Numbered from the stretch's first letter, positions 1 through 12,654 are shown. The stretch: 64,000 nt of DNA from Cricetomys ansorgei (GCA_026225945.1 JAMJFZ010001868.1:5587501-5651500); one strand, 5' to 3'. Notes: a model not told the origin generated them from the sequence alone. A program made the numbers and translations.

Positions 1-1531
1 AACCTTAAAATCAAACCAAACTATAAACCGCAGTACTTTAAACTACCTCATCATTAACACAAACAGTAGAAGATACAGATGATGGTATAGCAAAAAAGAA
101 ATAGAGGTTTGTTAAAGGAACTCATCAGCTGAATTATCCTCAACCATATCATCTATCAAATGTGCAGTGTAATTAGTCCAAGCTTCAGTTCCCATGGCAG
201 TAAAATGAGAATGGCTGCCTGTATCCATACATGCCAGGTTCATCCTGACTTTTGGAGCCTGCTGATTTTTTCTGACTGAACTCTTCTGACTCCAGTTTAC
301 TCTGGCTGATTCTCTGACTCCCTCAGACTGAACTGCTCTTCCCATTGATTCTGACTTCTTCTGTCAAGCTGCCTCTGTATTTTGGTGAGCTTTCACTGCC
401 CCATACTGTTTACCTCTCCCTGCCTGCTGTGACTAACTGCTGTAACTGACTACTGCTTGAGATGAGAGCCCACCTTTCTCTCCTGAATTATCTTGAGGCA
501 ATTTGATAGAAAATGTCATTCAGCAAGTGCTTACAAATGACAATGACAATCAAAATACTGACACGATATCATAATTCCACCTTGCATTTACACCTCAAAA
601 ACCAGTCCTGGGCACATAGTTTCTATTCACTTTATCTAACATTATCAATCTTTAGTTTCCCTCACATGGGTTCCAGTTAAAAAACAACCAATGTCATCAA
701 CTCTTTAGGTCCAAGAAGACCCTGTTCACTAATAGAGTTGGTGAGCCTTATAAAGATCTATTGGTAGAGTTATAGTTTAAATATGAAGTATCCTTAGCTT
801 GTGACATTGCTTTGAAAATGTGCAATCTTTAGGATATGGAGTCTGAAGTAGGTCATTGAGAGTGAAGGGAGCTTTGAAAGCTATATCCACTTCCAGTTGC
901 AGTCTAGTGCTCTCTGGTTCTTTATCCATGCCACATGCACAATCATTGGCATGAATTCCCACCATAGATCCATTTGCATTACCATGTGTACTCTGCTTTG
1001 ACAGAATGAAACTCCTCTGAAACTAGAAGCCAAAATGTTTAATTTAAATGTTTTAAATTTTAAATTTAAAGTGTTTCTGTCTGATGACTAACCACAGAGA
1101 AAAGTAACTAACATACAACCATAAAGAGAATATTCTGCATTTCCTACCATCTTCCCTACAGATTTGGACATAATCAAGCTGGCTGATTAGCTATTCCCCA
1201 TACACAGCAGCAACCATTGCATGTCTTACCCAGTTACTAGCAATCCCACATCCCTTCCTATAACTAAACCTACTTTTTGTTTTTTGCTTTTTCCTCTTTT
1301 TTTTCCATCAAAGTCACCATTGTACTTATTAACAAATTACTTTAGTTCAATAGAATGAAGAAATTAAACATTTTATATGAAATACTGCTTGGAAATTATC
1401 TGGTGAACGGATTCTTATTTGCTATAGCACATGAGGTTGTTTCCCTTCCACAATCAGGACTTTCCCACCAAAATATATTTAGCAATTGTTTTAAATGTTA
1501 GCCATTTAAAGGATAAGGTTCTTATCCTTTG
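1..1531. other. Unique intronic sequence; possible degenerate LTR at about 110-500
   Basis: No gene or clear repeat. Positions about 240-460 are enriched in a CTGACT/CTGAACT hexamer family, which resembles degenerate rodent LTR sequence, but I cannot assign a family. From 500 to 1530 the sequence is ordinary AT-rich DNA. Confidence 0.3.
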
Positions 1532-1756
1532 TGACTGGTGTTTATAAGAAGACACACTCAGATAGGGAAAAAGGCTTATAAAAAGCCCAGAAGATAGACA
1601 TCTACAAGCCACAGAAACAGGCTAAACAAGAAACTGATGCTGTTGTACTTTAATCTCAAACTTCCATCCTCAGGAACTATGAGAAAATAAATTTCTGATA
1701 TTCAAGTCATTCAGTCTGTGTTAATTTGTTATGACAACTGCAGAAAACTTATACAA
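1532..1756 (+). mobile_element. MLT1-like MaLR LTR 3' part
   Basis: The pattern is that of ancient MLT1-type LTRs: GACTGGTGTTTATAAGAAG, then a downstream AACTATGAGAAAATAAATTTCTG polyadenylation region, then a CAGTCTGTG...TTTGTTATG segment, ending in ACTTATACAA. It is old and diverged. Confidence 0.6.
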
Positions 1757-2123
1757 TCCTTGAAGCCTATATATTTTTATTTGGTATAGGAGAAAATAAG
1801 GGAGGGAGAGAAGGAGAGACTTATGATACACTAATTTTTACCTGTATGCATCTCATAGAAATCAATAATGAAGTCCATAGTTACTCAATCTTCTACTTCT
1901 CTTCAAACTAAATAGCATATTAAATGATGAGTAAGATCAACTACTCTTGCATTTAATGATGATAAAACAATTCCCATTGCTTAAGTAGTAGCTGGTGAAT
2001 CTTTACAACAATCAATGAATAGAAACTACTAGCAGCTGATTTCTGTTATTGGCAAAGTGAAGAACCCTCACAGGCTGCTCTTCTTCACAAATTCCCCATA
2101 AAGACAAAACCTGCAAGGAACCA

Positions 2124-2149
2124 TGTGTGTGTGTGTGTGTGTGTGTGTA
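2124..2149 (+). repeat. (GT)n microsatellite
   Basis: An uninterrupted GT run of about 13 units immediately before the ORR1-type LTR. Confidence 0.95.
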
Positions 2150-2166
2150 TGTAGAGCCCACATGCT

Positions 2167-2521
2167 CTATGGGTTGAATATGAAATTCTCCTAAGAGACT
2201 TGTGCTCTTGTGCACTTGGTTTCTAATTTACGATGCTGTTTGGGAGGCTGTGACCTTTAGGAGGTAGAGCCTTACTGGAGGAAGTGGGTCCCTGGTGATG
2301 CACTTAGGTTTTGCATCTCCTCCTCACTTTCTGTCTATTTCAGTTCCTATTACTGACCCGACAGTAGATACAGTGCTATGTACTGTCTCAAACCTCTGCC
2401 ATCATGCCTTCCCTGTCAGGATTGACTTTATCCATTCTGAAACTTAAACCAAATAAACCCTTCCTCCTAAGTCATTTCTTATCAGGTATTTGGACATAGC
2501 AATGAGAAAATTAACTAATAT
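2167..2521 (+). mobile_element. ORR1-type MaLR LTR
   Basis: Diagnostic blocks appear in order: GGGTTGAATATGAAAT, TTTAGGAGGTAGAGCC, GGAGGAAGTGGGTC, CCATCATGCCTTCCCTG, AAATAAACCCTTCCTCC, TCAGGTATTTGGACATAGCA and a terminal AACTAATAT. It is a solitary, diverged LTR with its polyadenylation signal still recognisable. Confidence 0.85.
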
Positions 2522-2861
2522 GCCAAACTTTCATTGTAAAACCTATGAGAAACTACACCACGGGATGATGACACCCTGTGCCATAGAGTGGTCCAGGTCA
2601 GCACCACAGGGCAATCTTGGACTAGATCTCATTATTGATACTGCTAGACATTGTCATTGTTCTACATCATGTGAAAAATAGAACCAAGAAGTAACACTAT
2701 ATCCGTCAAAGACAGCTGGTCGAAAGCATTATAGGATAACAATTTAAAAAAGGAATTTTAAAAATGTATTAACCAAAAAAAAAAAATCAAATAAATATTA
2801 TACACTGAAAAAAATTTACAAAAGCTTAAAGTGAATAACAAATGTCCAAATGTATAAAATG

Positions 2862-3020
2862 TGGCCAGTGAGACGACTTAATGAGTGAATGTGCTTGACA
2901 CTGAACCTGACTGCCCGAACTCCAATCACCTGGCATATGTGAGGGACAAGCTCCCACAAGCTGTTCTCTGACTCCTGTAAGCACTATGCGGCTCACCTGC
3001 CCTGCACCACGACGCACATA
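2862..3020 (+). mobile_element. tRNA-derived SINE, B4/ID type
   Basis: It resembles the tRNA-related head of B4/ID-class SINEs: GTGAGACGACTTAATGAGTG, CTTGACACTGAACCTGA, then CAAGCTGTTCTCTGACTCCT. Diverged. Confidence 0.6.
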
Positions 3021-3087
3021 CTATTTTTAAATGTATGCATTATGTAATGCTTATAAAATACCATTATTTGTTGGCATGAAGACTTTT

Positions 3088-3280
3088 CTCCGTGGTTAAG
3101 AGTACTTTCTGCTTTTACAGAGAACCCATCTTTGGTTCCCAGAAACCGCAGTAGGCAGTTGACTACCTGTTACTAAAGCTGCAGGTGAGCCAATGTCTTT
3201 CCTAGGACTCTTTGAGCTCCATGCACACATGTAGCATACACTCCTACAGATACATGCATAATTATCAATAAAACTGAATA
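3088..3280 (+). mobile_element. B2/B3 SINE
   Basis: GGTTAAGAGTACTTTCTGCT, then AGAGAACCCATCTTTGGTTC, then GCACACATGTAGCATACA and an A-rich CAATAAAACTGAA end match a diverged B3-type B2 element. Confidence 0.75.
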
Positions 3281-3298
3281 CTGGGGGGAGTTCAGAAG

Positions 3299-3340
<42 letters not shown>
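3299..3340 (+). repeat. (GT)n microsatellite
   Basis: About 21 uninterrupted GT units abutting a reverse-oriented B1. It may have grown from the B1 tail region. Confidence 0.97.
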
Positions 3341-3342
<2 letters not shown>

Positions 3343-3455
3343 CCCTGGATATCCTGGAACTTGCTTCATAGACCAGATTGGCATCAAACTCAAAGATCTA
3401 CCTGCCTGTGCCTCTTGAATGCTGGCCTTAAAGGCATGAGCCACCATAACTGACC
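3341..3455 (-). mobile_element. B1 SINE
   Basis: In reverse orientation: AGCCCTGGATATCCTGGAAC, AGACCAGATTGGCATCAAAC, TGCCTCTTGAATGCTGG and AAAGGCATGAGCCACCA. This is a clear B1 body with modest divergence. Confidence 0.9.
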
Positions 3456-6400
3456 ACTAAATATATTTTAAAATGTATACTGTTTATTTGTATGACACTG
3501 CATGTAGTATTATCTTAAGAAACAAGAAAGGAGCAAAAGAGCAAAGCCAGAGAAATTAGTCGTAAATTTAAATAATAAGTATTAGCAAAAAAAAAAAATC
3601 AATGGAAAATAAATGTACTAGGAAACAAGAGAAATTAAAGTTTTAATAATGCCAACATATTTTTTAAAGTCTTTTTAAATGGGAACAAAATTGAGGGCCA
3701 AAAGGAAACACAAGAACAAAAGAAAAGAGGAATGGGCCAGAGCAGTAGGAGGGAATAAAGTCAAATAAAGAAAAGTGAGTAACGGACTCAGGTAGAGAAG
3801 GAGAGAAGAGACAAAGATATGGAGAGCTAGACAGAGAGAGAAGGTGCTAATTAGTAAAACACAGAAGAGAGAAATAGCTATGATGTTTAAAAAGATGAAG
3901 ATGATAACATTAGAAATACTACAAGCCACTGACTTTAAAATTAGGCAAAATATGTATTTCTAGGGGAAGAAAAGAAAATGCCAAAGGTTATATGGATTTA
4001 TATATAGGATTTATATAAAAATATAAAGGTTAAATGGATTTATAAATAATAAAGAAAGTTTAAAGGATCTTCCTCCCAAATTCTCTGACTTGATGAATTT
4101 TAAGTGTCTTCTACCAAACTATCAATGAAAGAATAATTCTTACCTCAAGTGAAACAACAGGAGAAAGTTACCGATTTTATGACTAGGGAAATTCAAAATT
4201 AGATGAAGATCATAGAAGAGAAGGGACAGTCTTCTGATCTCCAAATTTTGCAAACGCATTTCTCTACATCAATAAACTAATATTATGGAGTAATCTGCAT
4301 TCTGGTGATGATGATGGTGATGATGACATAATCAATCACGTCTTTTTTTCAATGCAAAAAATGTTACTGCTTTTAAATATTTTTAAATATCATTAACAGC
4401 ATCCTATATACACAAATGTCTGCTCTCTTTCACTTAGTTTTTCATCAAGATCCTATTTTTTTCTGGGAATATGCTTGTTTATATTGACGACATTATTAAA
4501 TGACAACCCAAAAACCTACCTAATAAATCCCCAAAGCAATTGTCCCCAGAGAGTTGAATTTAGTAGAGCACAAATACTCATTTATAACTAATATCCCAAG
4601 TGCCCTGCTGTAAGTATTTTCAATTATCACAGCTTTACTGATTCCTTTACCAACTCAGAAAGACGCAATACATCAACTGCTCATATTGGCATCTAACCCA
4701 GCCTCCATCTAGCCTCCATAATACCCATTCTAAGAATTCACAGATGAAATCAATCTGATTTTCTCCCCTCTCTACTGCTGCAGTCACACCAGAGGCTCTT
4801 AGTAATGCAATTTTGTACATAGAATTTATAATTTTCTTCAGTTATCTCTAAAGCCACTAATAAACTCCTAATTAGTAAATCTAACTGATGCTTTTTTAGT
4901 CTTACTCTATAACTGGCTCTCTATTTCATCTACACTGTGTAGTGTGTACTTCTTTGTGTTTAATGTTACCCCATAGCTTTCATAACCATTCCTCTCTTCT
5001 TATGTTCCTAAAGTCTAAGTGACCTTCCACTTTGCCTGGTTCTTCTCAACATTTGCCTCCTAAAACTCAGTGTGCCCCTCATATAACCTTCAATATCTGC
5101 ACAGGAGATATTTTGCTACCAGTCCCACAGCAACTTAAATATGATGTCTAAAATTGACTCTGTTAACTGTCTTAAGTACAGCAAGGAGACTCTTTTATCC
5201 AGCATTTCTCCCTCTACAATAAGCCATTCCAGTTCCACAATAGTTCTTGAGCACTCTTTCACACCCAGGAGGAAATAAGGTATGTGTTACAATCAGGTGG
5301 TTGAAACAAAATCACACAATCAGAAATCAGAGTATCATGAGTCTTAATTGCCTTCAAGCAAAGGAAGCCTGGTATCCCTGCTGTATAGAGGCTAAGCACA
5401 GGAAGATTGCCATGAATTTTAGGATATTTTGGGTTATGTAGTGAGTTATAAACCAGACTGATACAATGTGAGGCATGGTCTCATGAAATATGGGAGCATA
5501 GCTAAAACAAACTGTGAATGGACCATTCTAAATAACTCCCCAGTTCTTTCTGTCCCTGACTAGACATTCAGTGTCTGGCTCAGAGTTTTCAATGGGGATT
5601 CTGTGGGAAATAGTAGGAAATTTTATGGATCTCCTCACACATAAAGGAGTGCATGATCTTGAAAGAGTCTACATATCATATGCCCAGCAAGACAAGTAGT
5701 TGACATGATGTCCTCGAGAAAGCTCTGCCTCATAGATTCTGTAGTTATTTACTGTATGTCATACTTCAGCCAGGGTCATCTATCTACCAAAGACCTTCAC
5801 GAGATATAGTCTCTCCCTGTGAGAAATAATCATCTTTTACTTGGTCAGCCACTTGACAAAGAGATTAGGAATGATCATCTATCTCCTTTACTGTTTTCAA
5901 GGCAGTCCCCAGAAAAGTGAATGGATGATTCACAGGCCAACTGCGTGATGCTTTAATGCCTTCCTCTCTAGATTCCTTTGGATACAATCATCTTCAGAGA
6001 AGACTTCATACCCCACTCCTTATTGTCACAAATACTTTTTTGAGTTAGTTCATTTCTAACCTGAACCCTTTTAATATCCCCCAACTAGCCAAACAAATCT
6101 AGTTTCCACAATTCAATGTGTCACCTGCTGTCATAGTCACTATAGGCAAATGTACATTGGAATGCATCCCATTCAGGTTAAAAACACATGATTAATATTT
6201 AATAGCTCTGCCCTCTTCTCTCTACCTGTGTTTGCCGATTTCCTGATCCCCTCAAAATGTTCTCTGATACTGATCACAATAAAACTGTTTCATGACATGC
6301 CATGTTGGGAATTAGCTAGTCCAGCCCCTCGCACACAGAAGCCCACAGAGCTGTCAACAATTTACATTGTCATTTTTCTCACATCCCCAACGCCATGATC

Positions 6401-8788
6401 CTTCCATCCGGTTCAGGCAATTATGTCTTTCCTGTTTTAGCATTTCTTTTATTCTTGACACAAAACTTACCTTGAAGATGTACTTTTCTATAAAATAAAT
6501 ATTCCTTGAACATTTTTTTGTTACTTAAACTGAGATTCTGTTTCTTGTACTTTTTTCTCGCTAATAATTTGCAATTGGGAAATTTTGTAGATGATGAGAT
6601 TAAATTCATCAATCTCATTTCCGGCATACTCACAATCGTGAATGGGAATTCCTGGAACAAACCTGTGACTACAAACTACACTGTTTGAGTAATTAGAACC
6701 TCAGTGATATGGAGAGACTAGACTGTTACAAGTCCAGGGCCAAATTATCTTGGGCAATCATGAGCCTTTAATAGCCTCTATGTGTGACTTGAAATCTTTG
6801 TGACTATTAGGTAAATCCTTTGGAATTTACAATCTGACCCCGAGTTTCCACCAATTAAAAGGCTAACAAAGATAGCAGATAGCATCCAAAATGTTGACAG
6901 AGATTTCCCTTATTTGATGTAAACCATTCATCCAATGTTTATATAAATGTATTTGAAAAAAAAAAGTCTCATTTTATTATTTACTTGAGTCATTATGGAA
7001 ATTATGACACTGGGAAATGAAACTTGGCATAACTCAAATCTGTGTTCCCAAGCCATGATCACTAAGACTTGGCTATGAAATAAAATATTATCCTCCTTGA
7101 ATTAAGAGTTGTGATCTTTTTTGTCAACACAGTATAAATGAATGCCATAAGAGCTAAATAAAGTTGTATTTGCAGAATCATGACATGTATAAATATGAAT
7201 GAGCTTGCAAGTATTTTAATAAAATCATCTTTCAGATGTTCTTAAATTCAAATGAGGTGCAGTGTGTGAGGTACAGGAATGAGTCGGATAAAGCTAGATG
7301 ACTGAAATCTAAATGTCTTGATTCTGTTGAGATGAGTTTCTACACGTGACAAGTTATAAGATTCTTTCTCTTGTTCTGTCTGTCTTCTGTAAACCACATT
7401 CTAAAACATTGTTAGAAAAAGTTCTTCATGATAAAACTCCAACCAATAAAACATGACAAACAAGTTTCCTAGACCTAATACAATACTTGAATGAAGCAAT
7501 TTTGTATTATTAAAAAAGCACTTAGATAAATAACCATATTTATCTAAGTATCATAAGATACATATTAAGATAGATTCTTAGAACACACGGATCAACCCAC
7601 TCACGCTTACTAATTAATCTCAATAGAATTAAAATTGGGGCAATCAGGCACTGAACACTACAGAATACGTTAATCACCTATTAAAAAGTCTAGCCAAAGA
7701 AAGAAAGAAGTTGAATATAGTCTCTATTGAGTTAATGTCCACCTATAAAATGTAGGTAAATAAAACCATTGAAATGATATCACAAGACAGCAAGTAAACA
7801 TTTATAAATGTCTAAACATTAATCTGGGCAGCAGAACATAATTTCCTAAAAAAAAAAAAATGGTGGCAGACATTTAACAGACAAAAAAATAACAATGGAA
7901 TATTAAAATCAAAAAGAAGATGGATGTTCTATATTGAGGAAAAAATGTAAAATATGTATTCCTAAATTTATCCCAAAAAGCTATAACGTAATTTAAACAT
8001 ACACTTAAGATTATGGACTATATCTTAGACATTGTCATTGTCATAGGTTAATACTCTTCATGCTGGGTCACAAATAGAGCATTGGCTATAAAAGAGAATA
8101 TTGGTGCACTAGTTGTTCAAGTATGTAGGAGGAAAATAAGATATTATTTTCTGTTCACTTTAATGTCATTGGGATTGATACTCAGGGATGGAGTCATGAC
8201 TTGATAACTGTTAAGTCTGAAGGATGAATGTGTGGGAAGTTTTGTAAACCATTCTGTATCTTTTTCACTTATTTGCATAATATATTTTTAACAAATCAAT
8301 GGCTACAATGATCCACATGGAGCTGCTGGGAAACTGCAGCCTTAGCAGGAGCTGTGTCCCATACTCCTTCACACAAAGGCCACGGCCTTGCTGACGGAGC
8401 TGGCTACTTTCCCCCAAGCCATTACATTAAGAACGAGAAGTAACTGACTTGCAGAGGGCATTAAAGAGTCTTCACTTCAAAAAATCATTAAGATGCTTTT
8501 GGCTAATTCGTTGTCTAAACTGACCAGAAGTGCTCCGAGACTTTTCAGGAATTCATTTTTGCAAAAGAAAGTGAAAGACTGGCCATGAACAATATTGACT
8601 GTTTAGCCCTTAAATCAAATCAAAAACCTCTGACCTACAAATACATTGAAGTGAGCTGTGAAATCTGTGTGGCTGTGAGGATGGCATACTGCCCAATGTG
8701 TCTCAGAAGTGACTGCTGAGACAGTTAACAGGAAATATTTTCCAAAAAGACAGAGGAAAAAAGCACAGAGAGCAATGGGCAAGGAAGC
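3456..8788. other. Unique AT-rich intron sequence; one very degraded B1-like patch
   Basis: I see no gene. Positions 3690-3850 are purine-rich. A (GAT/GGT)n patch lies at about 4293-4327. About 5368-5500 has spaced matches to an old plus-strand B1 (GGTTATGTAGTGAGTT, GCATGGTCTCA), at low confidence. A perfect 13-base inverted repeat lies at 7520-7549. Positions 8300-8720 are repeat-free and less AT-rich than their surroundings. Confidence 0.6.
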
Positions 8789-8992
8789 TCAATCAAATGT
8801 ATTCTTTTGTAAGTTGCCTGAATGGTAGTATTGCCACAGCAATACTAAAGTAACTAAGACACTTAGTGTGTCAGTCACATGACATGCATCAGAAAGACAA
8901 GTAGGGCATATGATAAATATCCATATGCCATGGTCCTGCTCATAAAGGGCAGGATATTTGTTCACTCATATTTACTACTGAACCTTCAACAT
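8789..8992 (+). repeat. Local duplication, copy 1
   Basis: This 204-base segment is closely similar, nearly colinear, to 11028-11230 (roughly nine in ten positions by eye). Its first 75 bases are the 3' end of a URR1-like repeat. The rest is otherwise unique, including ACAAGTAGGGC and CTCATAAAGGGCAGGAT. Because the non-repeat flank is shared, this is a duplication of locus DNA and not two independent insertions. Confidence 0.9.
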
Positions 8993-9664
8993 TAGATAAG
9001 ATTTTTTTCCAGCTTTAGTTAGCTACAATGTAGTTTATTATATGAAACTGGCCTCTGAAGAATAAAGGAAATTTGAAAAAACATTGCTTTTTTTTCTAGG
9101 TATGTTTTTAATAAGATAAATATCTTGAAACCACTGTAGTCATTTGTTAAAGCTGATGTAACAAAACATCCTAAGTTAAGTGACCTGACTAATACAAATA
9201 CACAGTTATGAATGCTGAAGTCTGAAAGTGACGTGTTACCATCTGTGGATCATCCTGAAAACCGTAAGTGAATATTCATCCCATTCTTTTCTTCCACTTT
9301 CTGGTGCTTGTTGGACAGTGTTGGCAATTTTGCTTGTAAGTGCCCAACATATATCTCTGCCCTTATATTCAGTTGTCATTCTTCCTGTGCTTGTACAGCT
9401 ATCTTTAATCTCTATTCAAATTTCCCCTTTAGATATTTGGTATCTAATATCTTTACCTAATGTCTTTAGATATTTGGTATATTTAGATATACTGGTAAGT
9501 GACAGCCTACCCTAGTGACCTCATATTACTTGGTTACTTCTGTTAAAGACACCGTGACTAGACAAGGTACAGAACAAGGAGAGTATATGATTGGGGCTTC
9601 AGCATATCTTCTTGAAAAGTTATCATTCAATCCACAAAACAACATATGCAGTGTAACAAAAACA

Positions 9665-9683
9665 GAAGGAGGAAGAGGAGGAG

Positions 9684-9718
<35 letters not shown>

Positions 9719-9735
9719 GGAGGAGGAGAGAAAAA
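9665..9735 (+). repeat. (GGA/GAA)n polypurine microsatellite
   Basis: About 70 bases of almost pure purine in GGA and GAA triplets. Such tracts can adopt triplex or quadruplex-like structures (established). No function is implied here. Confidence 0.95.
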
Positions 9736-10469
9736 GAAACATTTCCATTAGTCCCAAGAGGATGGTAACTGCTGAAACTGTGGGTAAATCTCTTCTCTTT
9801 TTATGTCTAGCAAATACTGGATATTAGTAAGCTTCACAAGTACGAATGTTAAGGTGTTAAGTACAAAAGTATTATCATAATAAATACAGCCTGACAGCAG
9901 CAGCTATAATCCAGATAGCTTGAAAGAACTGTTTATTTTACAATCCAAAAATTCTAATTCAGCATGAAAAACTAAATATCATAATGGCTCTAGCTTTTCT
10001 TTCATCGATCTAGCAAGGGAAAAGAGATATATAAGTTGCAAAACCTTTAGTTCTCAGTTTCCAGGCATATTTATTCTTCAACCCACTTATCGACAGCATT
10101 AATAACTGTTAGGAAGGTTCTTTTCTTCTATTATGTGGCAAACACTTAGGACCACTGTCACTAAGCAGGCTAAAGTAAACCGTAATAGATCTGCCAACTG
10201 AAATGAAAGGGGTGACTGGAGACCACTGCTGATTCCGATTTAATCTTAATTATAAGATACTTGTCAAAGGTAATTAGGAAATTCTTGCTAGGAATAACAG
10301 AAATTATCACTAGGGAAAAAAATCACATTCTTTTTCATTAAATTTTTGTCAGAACGTCAGTAGTACCTTATTTGAGAACATAACCTGGCCATTATTTAGC
10401 CACTGTTCGAAGGACATGTTTGTAGTTGTCTATAATGATACAATGAGTTCATTTATACTTGCCCAAAAC

Positions 10470-10533
10470 ACACACACACACATAATATATACATTTGCGC
10501 ACATGCACACACACAAACACACACACACACACA
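10470..10533 (+). repeat. (CA)n repeats, interrupted
   Basis: Two CA runs separated by about 25 mixed bases. Confidence 0.9.
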
Positions 10534-10651
10534 AAATCATGCCTAAGTCAAACTCACTTGGTCAAACATTAATAAGGGATAAACTCAGTCTTCAGCCATG
10601 AGCAGAGCCTTCACACATGGCTTTTATATTTGTTAATTGCATATTTACTCA

Positions 10652-10840
10652 TGGTCATGGTTTGAATGAGAATGGTCCCCACAGGCTCATAAATGAATAC
10701 TTCGTCCCCAGTTGATGGAACTGCTTGGAAAACGCTAGGAAGGGTAGCCTTGTTGTGTCACTAGAAATGGACTTTGATGTTTTAAAAGTACATGCCATTA
10801 CAGTTTAATTTTTCTCTCTCTCTGTCTGTCTCTGTCTCTG

Positions 10841-10890
<50 letters not shown>

Positions 10891-11100
10891 CCCTCTCTCT
10901 CTCTCTCCTAGTTGCTGTTAAGGATTTATGCTCTCAGTTACTGCTTCAGCACCATGCATGCCTGCCTGCCTGTTTCCACACTTCTTGCCATGTTGCTTAT
11001 GGACTCTAACCCTCTAGAACTATGAGTTCAATCAAATGTTTTCTCTATAAGTTGCTTGAGTGGTGGTGTTTGCCACAGCAATACAAAAGCAACTGAGACA
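10652..11100 (+). mobile_element. URR1-like rodent repeat (hAT-type non-autonomous) or MaLR-like LTR
   Basis: The 5' block GGTTTGAATGAGAATGGTCC plus ACAGGCTCAT, and the 3' block CAGCACCATGCATGCCTGCC, TATGGACTCTAACCCTCT and CACAGCAATACAAAAGCAAC, match a common rodent repeat I remember as URR1. An MaLR assignment is the alternative, since the two share the opening motif. The middle is occupied by the (TCTG)n/(TC)n tract. Confidence 0.65.
10812..10908 (+). repeat. (TCTG)n/(TC)n pyrimidine tract
   Basis: Nearly pure pyrimidine with interspersed G: CTCTG units, then a long TC run, a CCCCCC interruption and more TC. It is internal to the URR1-like element, whose consensus also has a CT-rich centre. 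Confidence 0.95.
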
Positions 11101-11230
11101 CTCAGTGTGCTAGTCACATGGCATGCATCCTAAAGACAAGTAGGGCGTATGATAAATACCCATATGCTATGGCCCTGCTCATAAAGGGCAGGATTTTGTT
11201 CACCCATATTTACTACTGAACCTTCAACAT
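11028..11230 (+). repeat. Local duplication, copy 2
   Basis: Partner of 8789-8992, in direct orientation about 2.2 kb away. Here the shared segment begins inside a longer URR1-like repeat (10652-11100), so this copy keeps the ancestral junction and probably represents the donor. Similarity stops after ACCTTCAACAT. A further match to copy 1's next bases (ACATTAGATAA) reappears at about 11291, suggesting a roughly 60-base indel between the copies. Confidence 0.9.
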
Positions 11231-12290
11231 CTGGCAGCTATATAACACTCACCTAGAAATTCATGAATACCTTGATACAATAATAGGACTAAACATTAGA
11301 TAAAGTCCAATAGCTTAAAATCAATCAAATGAATTTCTCTTGGTTTTGTAGCTTTTATATTTCTAAATTTTCAAGCAATTAAATGAGATAATACATGAAA
11401 GGTTTTGACACTCAAGAATTGTTTGGGTGGTAATGATGTACTCTACATAAGAAATGACAGTTGTGCATATCAAGAAGATATGCCTTATTGTTATTCATTG
11501 TAAATTACTTGGCATGTATTAGTTATAGCAGTCTTTGGCGGTAAGAGAAGAAAAAAATATACATTTCTACTGTGGTTTGTATTAAGAACTGAAATACAGA
11601 AAAATAAAGGAGCACAAAATAAGACTTCTGCATAATGATGAAAATTAATACTAAGCCCAAAGACCTGACCATTAGTTTTTCACTTACTGTCAATCAGAAT
11701 CAGCATAAAAGACTTATCCACCCCCAAGCTGATATAGAGATGACATCAAAAATTCACAATTGCCATAGGAACATTCTCCACCATTCACTATACAGTTGCC
11801 ATGGAAGCCACTCCCTTATCAAAAATGGAAGTTGTTGTGGAATTGAATTCCTGAATCTCTTTCGTCCACCTGCAAAGAGAAGTGCTATCTGCAGCCTTCA
11901 CCAACTGGAAGAAACGAGGTCAGAGTGTTAGAAAATTATTCCTGAAAGACTGCCAGCTTTCACCTGCTTTCTTCAAATACCTGGATTTCAGCAACTAGAA
12001 AGCTTATATTCAGAATGTGTCGGAGAGTTTCAATAGAAACTGATTGAGTTGACAGTTAACTGCTCGCCCAGAATTGAAAATACATGTATTTGAATCTCAA
12101 ATCCAGTCTTAAATTTTGGCCAAATGCCCAAACTCTGGGCAATGTTTCAATCCAAGTGTCTCTTGCATAAAACTGTTAACAACTGAAGTTGAAAACTCCC
12201 AACAAAAATGTAAATAAAGAACACGTGTAAGATGTGCTTTGCCTGGATATACTTCATATATTGAGGCAAATTTATTAAAACTTATAGTTC
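11231..12290. other. Unique intron sequence
   Basis: No gene or repeat recognised. An open frame at 11635-11931 on the plus strand has no recognisable domain and ordinary AT-rich composition, so it is not called. Confidence 0.6.
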
Positions 12291-12299
12291 TTACATTTT

Positions 12300-12346
12300 G
12301 GTTGTGAACCATAGCCTTTACAGCTGATCTATCTCTCCAGCCCCAA
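12300..12346 (-). mobile_element. B2 SINE head fragment
   Basis: TTTACAGCTGATCTATCTCTCCAGCCCC is the reverse complement of the conserved tRNA-derived start of B2. The rest of the element is not detectable to the left. Confidence 0.65.
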
Positions 12347-12654
12347 ACTACTGTTTTTAATAATTATATCAAAGTTGACTGATACCAGCACTAGACCTGG
12401 AAGAATACATTTTTCTCAGTCACAATAGATAGTTAAGTAGAATAAAGTTGTTTTGGTAGCATGTAGCTAAATACAGGTAGCATAAATAGTAAAATGAGTA
12501 GTTTAAAAGTAAAACTCAGTAATGAAGATAGAAATTTCCTAGGCAGTTTTGAGTAACCATTGCTTTCCATTTTCTACAAAAGACTTACGTTATTGAACAC
12601 TTCTCAGATAAAAGAGATTGGCTGTGTATTCCAGGGGGCTCTTATAGTAAGAAA

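Larger units (their letters stand above)
8993..10650. other. Unique intron sequence with two simple repeats
   Basis: No gene or interspersed repeat recognised. It contains a repeated TAGATATTTGGTAT at about 9430 and 9467, the (GGA)n tract at 9665-9735 and CA runs at 10470-10533. An open frame across the GGA tract encodes low-complexity Gly/Arg and is not credible as a gene. Confidence 0.6.

Noticed and set aside
9515..9751. Gly/Arg-rich open frame
   Set aside because: Its repetitive part is the GGA microsatellite.
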